Positions 53,407 through 62,992 are shown, numbered from the stretch's first letter. The stretch is 64,000 bases of DNA from Haloarcula sp. DT43 (GCF_037078405.1 NZ_JAYMGZ010000001.1:744001-808000); one strand, 5' to 3'. Notes: a model not told the origin generated them from the letters alone. Translations and numbers: made by a program.

Positions 53407-56400
53407 ATGCGGCTTTCGACAGCGCTCAACGAGTACAAGCGAAATCGTCACGAGCGCTTTCCAGAGGAACGAAGGACTGTTTCAGGCTCTTTCTCCGGAC
53501 ACGGTGACCGCCTCGTCCACGTCGGCGAAGACGGCACGCTGAAAGACTACTCCGATTCACTCTCCGGTCTCTCCGGTATCGACCGCTCCCGGCTCGGGGT
53601 GATGCTCGGGGACGAGACGCGGTGGTTCAGCGACCTGGAGACTATCAGACAGCACTACTACCGCGAGACGCGGCTCGTCGAGACCGAGTACGACGCGGGG
53701 TCGTTCACGGTCCACCAGTACGACCTGACGCTGGGTCGGGCACACGTCACGCACGTCGCGATGCGCGGGGCCGTCCCACAGGACGCCAAACTCGTGGCGT
53801 TCGTCACGCTGGCTCCCGACAGCAGCGACAGCGGCATCGGCTCGCTGATTCACGAGGACGCCGGCCCCCGAGACTCCCGCGTCCTGGAGGTGTACCACCG
53901 GAAGGAACACGACTACCTCGCCTCCTCGACCGGGCTGGAGGCCGTCGCCGGGCAGCGGCCGGAGCGCCTCGTCGAGATGCTGGAGGACAGCCCCGTGACC
54001 TTCCCCCGGTCGGACCCGGTCGAACGGCGCGACCAGACGCGGCTCACCGGCGACTTCCTCGTGACCGCGCCGCTTGACCGCTCCGGGCGCAGCAAGGACA
54101 CGACGCTCGTCAGCCAGCTCTCGAACCACGACGAGGTCGACCGCGAGACGGCGCTTCTGGACCTCGCCGACTGCGTCCGGGAGCACACGACCGCCGACGA
54201 CCTCCGGCAGGCCGGGCGGGAGCGAACGCGCATCGACGTGGCCGAGTCGATGCCCCGCTCGGACACGATACGGATGGACCTGCGGGTGCTGGACCTGCTG
54301 TCCTCGCCGTCCGGCGGCCGCATCGCGGCCCCCGAGTTCGACCCCTTCTACTCGAACTCCGGCGGCTACGGCTACGTCTGGTTCCGCGACGACGCCTCCG
54401 TCTCCCGGCACCTGCTCGAAGCCGGCGACCGGATCGACATCGACACCGACGGGATGCTGACAGAGAGCGCGCAGTTCCTCTGTGACAGTCAGCTCCCGGA
54501 CGGCCGCTGGCCCCACCGCGTCTGGGCCGACAGCGGGGCCATCGCACCGGGCTGGGCCAACGCGAGAGTCGAGCACAACGCCGAGTCGCCCGAGTACCAG
54601 GCCGACCAGACCGCGACCGTCACCGCCTTCCTCGCGACGTTGCTGCGCACGCACCGCAGCAAGATGGACGCCGAACTGACGGCGACGGTCCGGGAGACTA
54701 TCGAGGCGGCCGTCGATACGCTCGTCGAAGACATCGCGGCCAACGACCTGCCCGAGCCCTGCCAGAACGTCTGGGAGGACGCCGTCGGCCAGTTCACGCA
54801 CACCACCGCGACGTTCATCGAGGCCTTCGCCGCGGTGGCGCGCGCGCCGATGGCCGAGTCGGTCCGCGAGCGGAGTCTGACGGCGGCCGACCGACTGCTC
54901 GACGGGCTCGATACCCTCTGGGACGGCGACCTCGGCGTGTACGTGATGGGGCTGACCAACGGGACGCCGGACCACCGCATCGACGCCGCGGGGCTCCACC
55001 TCGCGGACGCGTTACAGGAGTACGACAGCGTCGACTCGGCCACGCTGACCGACGACCACCTCACTCGCCTGGCCGACCACGTGAGTACGACGCTCGACAC
55101 GCTCTTCCGGAACCCCACCGAGAGCCGGGTCGCGGGGCTGGCCCGCTACGAGGGCGACCGCTGGCGGACCGGCCACCAGGACAACGAGAAGATATGGACC
55201 GTCACGACGGCCATGGGGACGCTCGCCGCCGCCCGCGTCGGCGACATGCTGAACGAGCGGGACATGCGCGGCGACGCCTACCTCGACCGCGCGAGCGACC
55301 TGTACGAACTGCTCGATGACGACGGGCCGCTCACGACCGACGCCGGCTACCTCGCCGAGCAGGCCTTCGACGACGGCGACCTCGACAGCGCGACGCCGCT
55401 GGGCTGGTCGCACGCGCTCCGACTCCACGCGACCGCCCGGCTGGGCGAACTGAACGCGCTCCCGACGACGTCGGCAAGCACCGAGGGGCCCAGCGAGCGG
55501 CCGACCTGGACGACCGGGGAGAAGTACGGCGTCGGCACCGTCGCCGACCACGACGCGTCGGACCCCTCGCGGGTGTGGTTCACGCTCACCGAGGGCGCGC
55601 TGACGGAGGCCCGCTACCCGCAGGTCGACCTGATGAACCTCCGGACGCTGGACTTTCTCGTCCGGTGTACGGACGAGACGGACTACGCCGTCCGGACCCA
55701 CCGGGAGAACCGCCGGACCGACGACACCGTCCGGCGTCGCGTCGAACCGGTCGATGACGAGGCGCTGCTCTATCGCCACGTCTTCACCGAGACCGGCGAC
55801 GGTCGGGGTCACCAGTGGACGCTGACCGTCGACTACGCGACCGACCCCGAACACGACGCCATCGTCGCCGACGTGTCCTTCAGCGCCGACGACGGCAACG
55901 CCTACGACGTGTTCTCCGTCGCCGACATCGCGCTCACGAGCACGGTGTCGGAGGACCGCGCCATCAGGTACGGCCAGCCCGGGAGCTACCACCTCGTCGG
56001 TCGGAACCCCCTGGCCTACACCGACGAGACGGACAACGACCTGCTCGTCGACGAGAACGGCGACGCCTACTCCATCGCCGTGGCGATGGCCGCGGCCGGG
56101 CGCTTCGACTGGGCGACCGTCGGCGCGGCCGGCAGCGACCGCCTGGACGGGCTGTACTCCGACGGCGAGCTCCCGGACCCCGTCGAGTCCATCGACGGAA
56201 CGAACCTCGTCCTCATCGGCCGGCTGGACTCGGGGAGCCGCATCAACGACACGGTCGCGCTCGGGTTCGCGCGCCAGGCCGACACCGCCGCCGCGCTGGG
56301 CGAGGCCGACGGCGCGCTCGACCGCGGCTACGAGACGGTCAGCGCCGAGTACGCAGACACCTGGGCCGAGTTCCTCGCGGACAAGCGACTCCCGGACTCG

Positions 56401-57942
56401 GTCGCCGACGACGAGACGCTGGCGAACCAGTACAGAACGGCGCTGATGACGCTGCTCGCGGTCGAGGACAAGACCTACCACGGGGCCTCTATCGCCTCGC
56501 CGTCCGTGCCGTGGGGCGAGGCCGTCCACGCCGAGGAACCCAAGGGCTACGGCTACAACTTCGTCTGGTCGCGGGACCTGTATCAGGTGTTCAGCGTCTT
56601 CGACGCCATCGGGTCGCTGGACATCGCCACCGACCAGCTGGAGTACATCTACGAGTACCAGCAGGACGAGGCCGGCTTCATCCCGCAGAACACCTACGTC
56701 AACGGGACGACCCGCTGGGGCGGCGAGCAGATGGACAACATCTCGTTCCCGCAGGTGATGGCCTACCGGCTCGCCGAGGCCGGCGTCGACTTCGAGGACG
56801 TCGAGTACGGCTACGAGAACGTCCGGCGGTCGGCAGAGTACGTCGTCCGCCACGGCCCCGAGACCGCACAGGAGCGCTGGGAGGAGGAGGCCGGCTTCTC
56901 GCCGTCCTCGATTGCGGCCGAAATCGCGGGGCTCGCGTGCGCGGCGAAGCTCGCGCTCGACACCGGCCACCAGGCCGACGCCCTCGTCTGGCTGGCCCTG
57001 GCCGACCAGTGGGCCAACAACGTCGAGGCCTGGACCGCGACCGAGACCGGGACCGAGCGCCACACCAACACGCCCTACTACACGCGTATTACCCTCGACG
57101 GCAACCCCGACGCGGGCCACCTCCGCACGCTCGCCAACGACGGCCCGACGCTCGACGAGCGCAACATCATCGACGGCGGGTTCCTCGACCTCGTGCGGCT
57201 GGGCATCAAGCCCGACGACGACGAGGCCATCCGGAACTCCGTCGCCGAGGTCGACGACACCATCAGCGTCGACACCGAGTACGCACCCGGCTTCTACCGG
57301 TACAACGGCGACGGCTACGGCGAGCGCGGCCGGGGCGACCAGGGCGCGCCGTGGACAGTCGAACACAAGGGGAAGGGCCGGCTCTGGCCGCTGCTGACCG
57401 GCGAGCGCGGCGAGTACGAACTCCACCGTGACGACCCGGACATCCGGCCCGAGAACTGCCTCCGGATGATGCAGGACGTGGCGAACTCCGGGCGGATGCT
57501 CGCCGAGCAGATATGGGACCGGGGCCACGCCACCGACTACGGGTGGGAGTTCGCCAAGGGGACCGGCTCGGCGACGCCGCTCGCGTGGTCGATGGCCCAG
57601 TACGTGCGGTTGGCCCACGGCATCAGCGCCGGCGAACCGGTCGAGACGCCCACGTTCGTCGAGGAGCGATACCGCGAGCGACGGGCGCACACCCACGACC
57701 GGAGCCCGGCACTGCGCGTCGACACGCAGTTCCGCGGGAACGAACTGGTCGTCTCCGGCGAGACGACCGGCGTCTGTGTCGTCGTCAAGACCCCTGCCGA
57801 CATCGTGTACATCCCCGTCGAGGACCGGGCGTTCGAGGTCGCGGTCGACGTCGACCCCGGCGAGAACCAGGTCATCGTCGCCGCCGCGGACGACGAGGAC
57901 CTCGTCACCGCCGGCACGACCGTCTGGCAGCTCAACCTCTAG
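53407..57942 (+). CDS. tandem glucoamylase: two GH15 catalytic modules in one protein
   Basis: The product has 1511 residues from the ATG at 53407, about twice the usual size of archaeal GH15 enzymes. A TATA-like 'gtttata' lies about 28 bp upstream. Each half has an N-terminal beta-sandwich and an (alpha/alpha)6 barrel with the GH15 features. Module 1 (about 1-680): 'GYVWFRDDASVSRH', catalytic acid Glu near 456 in 'WEDAVGQF', and base Glu near 649 in 'LAEQAFDDG' then 'ATPLGWSHA'. Module 2 (about 700-1511): 'FVWSRDLYQVF', acid in 'RWEEEAGFSPSS' (about 1158) and base in 'LAEQIWDRG' (about 1366) followed by 'ATPLAWSMA'. Both halves therefore look active. They release glucose from alpha-glucan ends. 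No signal peptide, so cytoplasmic. Confidence 0.85.
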   Translation: MRLSTALNEYKRNRHERFPEERRTVSGSFSGHGDRLVHVGEDGTLKDYSDSLSGLSGIDRSRLGVMLGDETRWFSDLETIRQHYYRETRLVETEYDAGSFTVHQYDLTLGRAHVTHVAMRGAVPQDAKLVAFVTLAPDSSDSGIGSLIHEDAGPRDSRVLEVYHRKEHDYLASSTGLEAVAGQRPERLVEMLEDSPVTFPRSDPVERRDQTRLTGDFLVTAPLDRSGRSKDTTLVSQLSNHDEVDRETALLDLADCVREHTTADDLRQAGRERTRIDVAESMPRSDTIRMDLRVLDLLSSPSGGRIAAPEFDPFYSNSGGYGYVWFRDDASVSRHLLEAGDRIDIDTDGMLTESAQFLCDSQLPDGRWPHRVWADSGAIAPGWANARVEHNAESPEYQADQTATVTAFLATLLRTHRSKMDAELTATVRETIEAAVDTLVEDIAANDLPEPCQNVWEDAVGQFTHTTATFIEAFAAVARAPMAESVRERSLTAADRLLDGLDTLWDGDLGVYVMGLTNGTPDHRIDAAGLHLADALQEYDSVDSATLTDDHLTRLADHVSTTLDTLFRNPTESRVAGLARYEGDRWRTGHQDNEKIWTVTTAMGTLAAARVGDMLNERDMRGDAYLDRASDLYELLDDDGPLTTDAGYLAEQAFDDGDLDSATPLGWSHALRLHATARLGELNALPTTSASTEGPSERPTWTTGEKYGVGTVADHDASDPSRVWFTLTEGALTEARYPQVDLMNLRTLDFLVRCTDETDYAVRTHRENRRTDDTVRRRVEPVDDEALLYRHVFTETGDGRGHQWTLTVDYATDPEHDAIVADVSFSADDGNAYDVFSVADIALTSTVSEDRAIRYGQPGSYHLVGRNPLAYTDETDNDLLVDENGDAYSIAVAMAAAGRFDWATVGAAGSDRLDGLYSDGELPDPVESIDGTNLVLIGRLDSGSRINDTVALGFARQADTAAALGEADGALDRGYETVSAEYADTWAEFLADKRLPDSVADDETLANQYRTALMTLLAVEDKTYHGASIASPSVPWGEAVHAEEPKGYGYNFVWSRDLYQVFSVFDAIGSLDIATDQLEYIYEYQQDEAGFIPQNTYVNGTTRWGGEQMDNISFPQVMAYRLAEAGVDFEDVEYGYENVRRSAEYVVRHGPETAQERWEEEAGFSPSSIAAEIAGLACAAKLALDTGHQADALVWLALADQWANNVEAWTATETGTERHTNTPYYTRITLDGNPDAGHLRTLANDGPTLDERNIIDGGFLDLVRLGIKPDDDEAIRNSVAEVDDTISVDTEYAPGFYRYNGDGYGERGRGDQGAPWTVEHKGKGRLWPLLTGERGEYELHRDDPDIRPENCLRMMQDVANSGRMLAEQIWDRGHATDYGWEFAKGTGSATPLAWSMAQYVRLAHGISAGEPVETPTFVEERYRERRAHTHDRSPALRVDTQFRGNELVVSGETTGVCVVVKTPADIVYIPVEDRAFEVAVDVDPGENQVIVAAADDEDLVTAGTTVWQLNL

Positions 57943-57993
57943 GGTCGCCGATAAGTAGTTACCACTTTATAATTCGGGGCTGACTGTGGGGGT

Positions 57994-58941
57994 ATGGACG
58001 CGATAGTTCTAGCCGGCGGCTACGCGACACGACTGTGGCCGATTACGCGGCGACGACCGAAGATGCTGCTCCCGGTCGGTGAGACGACCGTTATCGACGG
58101 CGTCTTGCAGTCGCTCGAAGCCGACGACCGGGTCGACACGACCTACCTGAGCACGAACGAGGCCTTCGCCGCGGACTTCGAGGCCCATATCGACGAGATG
58201 GGGTACGAGAAGGTCCAGCTCTCCGTCGAGAGCACGGAGGGCGAAGACGAGAAGTTCGGCGTCGTCGGCGCGCTCGCACAGCTCATAGACCGCGAGGGCA
58301 TCGACGACGACCTGTTCGTCATCGGCGGCGACAACCTCATCGGCTTCGATCCCGCCGAGTTCCTGGACTTCTTCGAGTCCCACGACGGGCCGGCGCTGGC
58401 CGCCTACGACGTCGGCTCGCGGGAGCGGGCAAAGTCCTACGGGCTGGTCGAACTCGACGGCGAGCGCGTCGTCGACTTCCAGGAGAAGCCCGACCACCCC
58501 AAGAGCACGCTCGTCTCCATCGCCTGCTACGCGTTCCCGGCCGACTCGCTCCGGTTCGAGGAGTACCTCTCGGGCGACAACAACCCCGACGAACCCGGCT
58601 GGTACATCGACTGGCTCCAGCAACAGGAGTCGGTGTACGCGTTCACGTTCGACGACGTCTGGTTCGACATCGGGACCCCGGAGTCGTACTTCGAGGCGGT
58701 CGAGTGGAAGCTCGACGGCGGGTCGCTCGTCCACCCCGACGCGACCGTCGAGAACTCCGAGATTGGCGACACCGTCCACGTGATGGCCGGGGCGGACGTG
58801 ACCGACAGTACCCTCGACCGGACCATCGTCTTCCCCGACGCCGAGGTCCACGACTGCGACCTCGACGAGACGATTCTCGGCGAGCGCGTCGGCGTCGAGG
58901 GATTCGACATGGCGGGCTCGCTCGTCATCAACCGCCGATGA
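57994..58941 (+). CDS. sugar-phosphate nucleotidyltransferase
   Basis: The product has 315 residues. It makes NDP-sugars from NTP and sugar-1-phosphate. The nucleotide-binding motif is 'DAIVLAGGYATRLWPIT', the metal-site aspartate is in 'FVIGGDNLIGFD', and 'VVDFQEKPDHPKST' is the conserved strand-loop. The C-terminal beta-helix (about 240-310, 'VENSEIGDTVHVMAGADVTD') is left-handed hexapeptide-like. In this cluster it is a candidate for making the NDP-glucose used by the neighbouring GT4 enzyme. A TATA-like 'ctttataatt' (about 57,963-57,972) is a promoter of its own, 51 bp after the GH15 stop. Confidence 0.88.
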   Translation: MDAIVLAGGYATRLWPITRRRPKMLLPVGETTVIDGVLQSLEADDRVDTTYLSTNEAFAADFEAHIDEMGYEKVQLSVESTEGEDEKFGVVGALAQLIDREGIDDDLFVIGGDNLIGFDPAEFLDFFESHDGPALAAYDVGSRERAKSYGLVELDGERVVDFQEKPDHPKSTLVSIACYAFPADSLRFEEYLSGDNNPDEPGWYIDWLQQQESVYAFTFDDVWFDIGTPESYFEAVEWKLDGGSLVHPDATVENSEIGDTVHVMAGADVTDSTLDRTIVFPDAEVHDCDLDETILGERVGVEGFDMAGSLVINRR

Positions 58942-59034
58942 CTCGTCCGCGTCGGCGACCGACGCCGCTGTGGGCTCCTGTTGCCCCCCGGACCGCTGGC
59001 GAAGGACTAAGTGACACAGCGTCGTCTACTCGCC

Positions 59035-59385
59035 ATGAGTGAGTCATCCGATACCATGGGCCAATCAGAGACCGAGCACGTCACGTTCGAGATGACCATC
59101 GACGACGGCCGGACCCGAATCGACGTCTCGGGCGACCGCGACACGGCCGTCGTCGTCCGTTCGAAATCGGGCGAGAAGATATACCTGCCCCCGGAGGACT
59201 TCGACCGGCCGCCGGAGGACAGACAGACGCCCTACGACAGCCCCTACCAGTCGGCCGACGGGACCGCCGACAGCCCGTACCGGACCCGGACCGATACAAC
59301 GTCCGTGACGGGGCTGGAGCCGACCGCGGACGGGTACCTCATCGTCCACCCGGAGCCGGTCACGGACGTTCGCTTTCTCAGATAG
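59035..59385 (+). CDS. conserved small haloarchaeal protein (116 aa)
   Basis: The product has 116 residues from the ATG at 59035; an ATG at 59056 is an alternative. The N-terminal half has two short beta strands ('EHVTFEMTIDDGRTRIDV', 'DTAVVVRSKSGEKIYLPP'). The middle has a Pro/Tyr/Asp-rich repeat of 'DSPY' type ('TPYDSPYQS', 'TADSPYRTR'). The last part, 'TADGYLIVHPEPVTDVRFL', forms another strand. Proteins like this occur beside glycan genes of haloarchaea but have no assigned function. It is convergent with the GT4 gene, only 14 bp away. Confidence 0.55.
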   Translation: MSESSDTMGQSETEHVTFEMTIDDGRTRIDVSGDRDTAVVVRSKSGEKIYLPPEDFDRPPEDRQTPYDSPYQSADGTADSPYRTRTDTTSVTGLEPTADGYLIVHPEPVTDVRFLR

Positions 59386-59399
59386 GCGGCGGCCGCCCG

Positions 59400-60455
59400 T
59401 CAGGCCTCGTCTAAGACCTCGTGGTAGAACTCGACGTGTTCGTCGGCGACTTCCTCCCAGGTCCGGACGTCGTACTCGATTGGCGTCGACAGCGACAGCG
59501 CGTGTTCGATGCCGTCGGCGATTGAGTCCGAGTCCGGCTCGACCTCGATGACGCAGTTCTCGTTCAACAGCTCCGCGGCCCCGCTCTCGCAGGCGACGAC
59601 GCGCGTCCCGACCGAGAGCGCCTCGACGATTGTGATGCCGAACGGCTCCGCCAGCGACGGCGAGACGAACAGGTCGGCGCTGTTGTAGTAGTCCCCGAGT
59701 TCCGACTGTGGGAGATACCCCGGGAAGTACACCCGGTCGTCGATTCCCAGCAGTTCGGCGAACCGTTCGAGCTGTTCGGTGAGGTGGCCCGAGCCGCCCA
59801 GCACCAGGCTGACGTCGTCCCGGTCGAGCTTCGAGAGCGCGTACAGCAGGTACGACAGCCCCTTCTGGTCGGTGTGGCGGCCGACGAAAAACAGCATCTT
59901 CCCGTCGATGCCAAGCTCCGATTTGATGTCACGGCCCGTCGGCTCCACCGACGAGAACCCGTTGTAGATGACCGTCGAGTCGGCGTCGTACTGCTCGCGG
60001 ATGCGCCGCTGCGTGAACTTGCTCACCGCGACGACGTGGTCCGACCGGTTGGCGACGCGCTGTTCGGTCTCGACTTCCCGCTGTGGCGGGTTCACGTTGC
60101 GGTCCGCCGACAGCGAGTGAAACGTCGATATCCACTCGACCTCGTGGGACGCTTTGGCCCGCGAGCCGGGGTTGTAGCCGAACCAGTCGTTCGTGTGGAT
60201 GATGTCGGCCTCGGCCGCCCGGTCGGCGAACTCCCCGGCCAGCCGGCCGATGCGCGTGATGATGTCGCCGCTGCCCGTCGGCACGCCGTGGATGCCGTCG
60301 CGGTCCGGCGGCGCGTACTCGTCGGGCAACACCAACTCGAACTCGACGTCGTCTCTCGGTTCGAGCTGTTCGAACAGCTCCCCGATAGCGGTATCAAGCC
60401 CGCCGGTGATGTTAGGTGGGAACCCCCAGCCAAGCATCAGCACGTTCGGTGGCAT
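59400..60455 (-). CDS. GT4-type glycosyltransferase (glycogen-synthase-like)
   Basis: The product has 351 residues from the ATG at 60455. It is a GT-B fold transferase. The N-terminal domain starts 'MPPNVLMLGWGFPPNITGGL', the acceptor-side motif of retaining starch/glycogen synthase-like GT4 enzymes. The linker 'FFVGRHTDQKGLSYLLYAL' contains the Arg and Lys that bind the nucleotide phosphates. The nucleotide-sugar site 'PSLAEPFGITIVEAL' contains the E-x7-E motif. It is shorter than GT5 glycogen synthase and lacks its starch-catalytic domain. Its position among glucan enzymes suggests it builds an alpha-glucan or a glucosyl lipid. Confidence 0.82.
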   Translation of the reverse strand: MPPNVLMLGWGFPPNITGGLDTAIGELFEQLEPRDDVEFELVLPDEYAPPDRDGIHGVPTGSGDIITRIGRLAGEFADRAAEADIIHTNDWFGYNPGSRAKASHEVEWISTFHSLSADRNVNPPQREVETEQRVANRSDHVVAVSKFTQRRIREQYDADSTVIYNGFSSVEPTGRDIKSELGIDGKMLFFVGRHTDQKGLSYLLYALSKLDRDDVSLVLGGSGHLTEQLERFAELLGIDDRVYFPGYLPQSELGDYYNSADLFVSPSLAEPFGITIVEALSVGTRVVACESGAAELLNENCVIEVEPDSDSIADGIEHALSLSTPIEYDVRTWEEVADEHVEFYHEVLDEA

Positions 60456-60643
60456 CTCTGTAACTGGCTCCCTCGTAGCATCATATGGATACAATATATA
60501 TGTTTGCGTGCGCCGTCGCTGGCGTCTGACACGTTCCTGTGGGGACCACTCGCAGCTCCGGGGACGTGAGCGTTCTCGCCCTCCGCGCCACCGGTCTCCA
60601 GCGACCCGTCCCATTGAAATGCCTGTCAGGGCAACAGACGCGT

Positions 60644-62134
60644 ATGACATTCCAACGACAGAGCGGGGTGTTCCTGCACCAGACGTCACTCCCGGGGCCA
60701 CACGGCATCGGCGACCTCGGTGCCGGCGCGCGGGCGTTCGTCGACTTCCTCGACCGGGCCGACCAGTCGCTGTGGCAGTTCTGCCCGCTCGGCCCCACGT
60801 CGAGCGTCCACGGAAACTCCCCGTACCAGTCGTCGTCCGCCTTCGCGGGCAATCCCCTACTCGTCGACCTCCGGGCCCTCGTCGACCGCGGCTATCTCTC
60901 CGAGGCCGAGGTCGAACCGCCCGAGGACGTCTCGCCGCACCGCGTCGCGTACGACCGCGTGACCGAGTTCAAGACGGCCCGGCTCCGGACCGCCTACGCC
61001 GCCTTCGAGGAGAACGCGGACGACGCGGACCGGCAGTCGTTCGCCGAGTTCTGCGACCGCGAGGCGGGGTGGCTGGACGACTACGCGCTGTTTACGGCCC
61101 TGAAAGCCGAGTTCGACGGCGCGGGCTGGATGGATTGGCCCGACGACATACGGACGCGCGAACCGGACGCGCTGGAGCGGTACCGGGACGAACTGGCCGA
61201 TGACGTCCGCTATCACAAGTTCGTCCAGTGGTGTTTCGACAGCCAGTGGCGGGCACTGGCCGAGTACGCGGCCGAGCGGGACATCGGTCTCGTCGGCGAC
61301 CTCCCCATCTACGTGGGCCTCGACTCGGCGGACGTCTGGGCCTATCCCGAGGTGTTCCGGCTCGACGACGACCACCAGCCGGCGGAAGTAGCGGGCGTCC
61401 CGCCCAATCCCGGCGACGACGGCCAGCGGTGGGGGAACCCCGTCTACGACTGGGAGACGCTGCGCGAGGACGGCTACGGCTGGTGGGTCGACCGGTTCGA
61501 GCGGCTGTTCGACCTCGTGGACGTCGCCCGCATCGACCACTTCAAAGGGTTCGACGAGTTCTGGTCGATTCCCGCCGAGGCCGACGACCCGGCCGCCGGG
61601 CAGTGGCGCGACGGCCCCGGCGCGCACTTCTTCGAGACGGTCGAGGCCGAACTCGGCGAACTGCCCTTCCTCGTCGAGGACCTGGGCTTTCTCGACGAGG
61701 GCATCGTCGCGCTGCGCGACCGCTTTGGCTTCCCCGGCATGCGCGTGCCCCAGTACGCCGACTGGTGCGAGGAGGGCCACATGTACCAGCCGATGCACTA
61801 CCCCGAGCAGTCCGTCGGCTACACCTCGACCCACGACACCGACACCGTCGTCGGCTACTACCGGGACCTCTCGGACCGGCAACGGGACTGTCTGCACTAC
61901 AACCTCGGCACCGACGGCGAGGAAATCAACTGGGACCTCATCGAGGCGGTGTGGAACTCGAACGCGGCCGTCGCGATGACGACCGTCCAGGACCTGCTCG
62001 GCCTCGACAGCGACACCCGGTTCAACGTCCCCGGCACGGCGACCGGGAACTGGCAGTGGCGGGTGACCGAGGCGGCCCTCGACGAGGAGGTCGCCGAGCG
62101 GCTCCGCCGGGTCACCGACAGGACAATCCGCTGA
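60644..62134 (+). CDS. malQ: 4-alpha-glucanotransferase (amylomaltase, GH77)
   Basis: The product has 496 residues from the ATG at 60644. It transfers maltosaccharide segments between alpha-1,4-glucans and releases glucose. GH77 hallmarks: the N-terminal 'SGVFLHQTSLPGPHGIGDLG', 'WQFCPLGPTSSVHGNSPYQS', the nucleophile Asp298 in 'ARIDHFKGF', acid/base Glu345 in 'FLVEDLGFL' and Asp398 in 'STHDTDTV'. The '250s loop' region with 'VGVPPN-like' sequence is 'AEVAGVPPNPGDDGQRWGN'. All catalytic residues are present. It is divergent from the GT4 gene, 188 bp apart, with AT-rich promoter sequence between. Confidence 0.93.
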   Translation: MTFQRQSGVFLHQTSLPGPHGIGDLGAGARAFVDFLDRADQSLWQFCPLGPTSSVHGNSPYQSSSAFAGNPLLVDLRALVDRGYLSEAEVEPPEDVSPHRVAYDRVTEFKTARLRTAYAAFEENADDADRQSFAEFCDREAGWLDDYALFTALKAEFDGAGWMDWPDDIRTREPDALERYRDELADDVRYHKFVQWCFDSQWRALAEYAAERDIGLVGDLPIYVGLDSADVWAYPEVFRLDDDHQPAEVAGVPPNPGDDGQRWGNPVYDWETLREDGYGWWVDRFERLFDLVDVARIDHFKGFDEFWSIPAEADDPAAGQWRDGPGAHFFETVEAELGELPFLVEDLGFLDEGIVALRDRFGFPGMRVPQYADWCEEGHMYQPMHYPEQSVGYTSTHDTDTVVGYYRDLSDRQRDCLHYNLGTDGEEINWDLIEAVWNSNAAVAMTTVQDLLGLDSDTRFNVPGTATGNWQWRVTEAALDEEVAERLRRVTDRTIR

Positions 62135-62140
62135 GCGCGG

Positions 62141-62992
62141 TCAGAACTGCAGGATGCCGTCTTCGGTGACGACCGTATCGAGCAGGCGGGTCGGCGTCTC
62201 GTCGTAGCCTGGGTTCCCGATGTCGAACCCCTCGGGCGGTTCGAGCATCACGTCCGACCCGGACCGGAACGTGTTCGTGAAGGTGAAGCCGCTGCCGATG
62301 AACTTCGAGGACGACCCGACGACGGTCACGGGCACGTCGAGTTCGTTCGCCGTGGCGGCCAGGGGCAGCGTCCCGACGCGGTTGTACACCGTGTCGTCGA
62401 TGAGGCAGTTCATCCCGACGAACACGCGGTCGGCCTCGGAGAGGTAGTGGCCCGCCGCGCCGTCGACGATGAGCGTCACGTCGGCCCCGTCCCGGTCGGC
62501 CAACTGGCGGGCGGTGCGACGGCCCAGGAAGTGGGGCCGCGACTCCCTGGCGTAGAGGTGAAACTCCTTGCCGGCGTCGAGCGCCGCGTTGAACGTCGCC
62601 ATCACCGTCGAGGAGTTCTCGTGTGTCATCAGCACGTCGCCGTCGTCGATGAGCGTCGCCGCCCGCTCGGCCGCGCGGTCCTTGCTGGTCTCTATCTCCG
62701 TGACGACCGCCTCGATTGCCTCGAGCAGTCGCTCCTTGGCCTCCGGGACGGAGTCGGGGTCGGCCTCTCGCAGGTCCGTGACGATGCGCTGCTGTGTCGT
62801 GTACAGCGGCGCATGCGAGCGGTTCGCCCGCTGGAGCGCGCTGCTGTTTTGCTCGACCACGCGGAGGAAGTCCTCGACCGTGTGGCACTCGCGGTCTGTC
62901 AGTTCACGGAGCGCCTCGGCGGCCTTCACGGCGGCAATCGAGGAACTCTGTGTGTCCATCTCCTCTATCTGCCGCACGGTCTCGTTTATCAT
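62141..62992 (-). CDS. eIF2B/ribose-1,5-bisphosphate isomerase-family paralogue lacking catalytic Cys
   Basis: The product has 283 residues from the ATG at 62992. Helical N-terminus (about 1-100, 'IAAVKAAEALRELTD') and Rossmann-like C-terminal domain of the eIF2B-alpha/MtnA/R15P isomerase family. In active isomerases the substrate motif is T-H-C-N-S, and the sequence here is 'LMTHENSSTVMA': the catalytic Cys is a Glu. The second conserved element, normally 'GADxI..NG' with catalytic Asp, reads 'VGMNCLIDDTVYNRVGT' here, with Asn in place of the first Asp. The protein is thus unlikely to be a normal isomerase. It may be a binding or regulatory relative. It is convergent with malQ. Confidence 0.7.
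   Translation of the reverse strand: MINETVRQIEEMDTQSSSIAAVKAAEALRELTDRECHTVEDFLRVVEQNSSALQRANRSHAPLYTTQQRIVTDLREADPDSVPEAKERLLEAIEAVVTEIETSKDRAAERAATLIDDGDVLMTHENSSTVMATFNAALDAGKEFHLYARESRPHFLGRRTARQLADRDGADVTLIVDGAAGHYLSEADRVFVGMNCLIDDTVYNRVGTLPLAATANELDVPVTVVGSSSKFIGSGFTFTNTFRSGSDVMLEPPEGFDIGNPGYDETPTRLLDTVVTEDGILQF

Noticed and set aside
54489-57696. Long minus-strand frames opposite the double GH15 gene (up to 894 aa)
   Set aside because: They are antisense mirror frames of a very GC-rich gene, with no domain signature, and they conflict with a well supported plus-strand gene.
59026-59042. TACT...GAGT word near the small glycan-cluster gene as a TrmB sugar-regulator site
   Set aside because: The spacer is shorter than the TACT-N7/8-GAGTA sites I know of, and the word overlaps the start codon; a chance match is likely.
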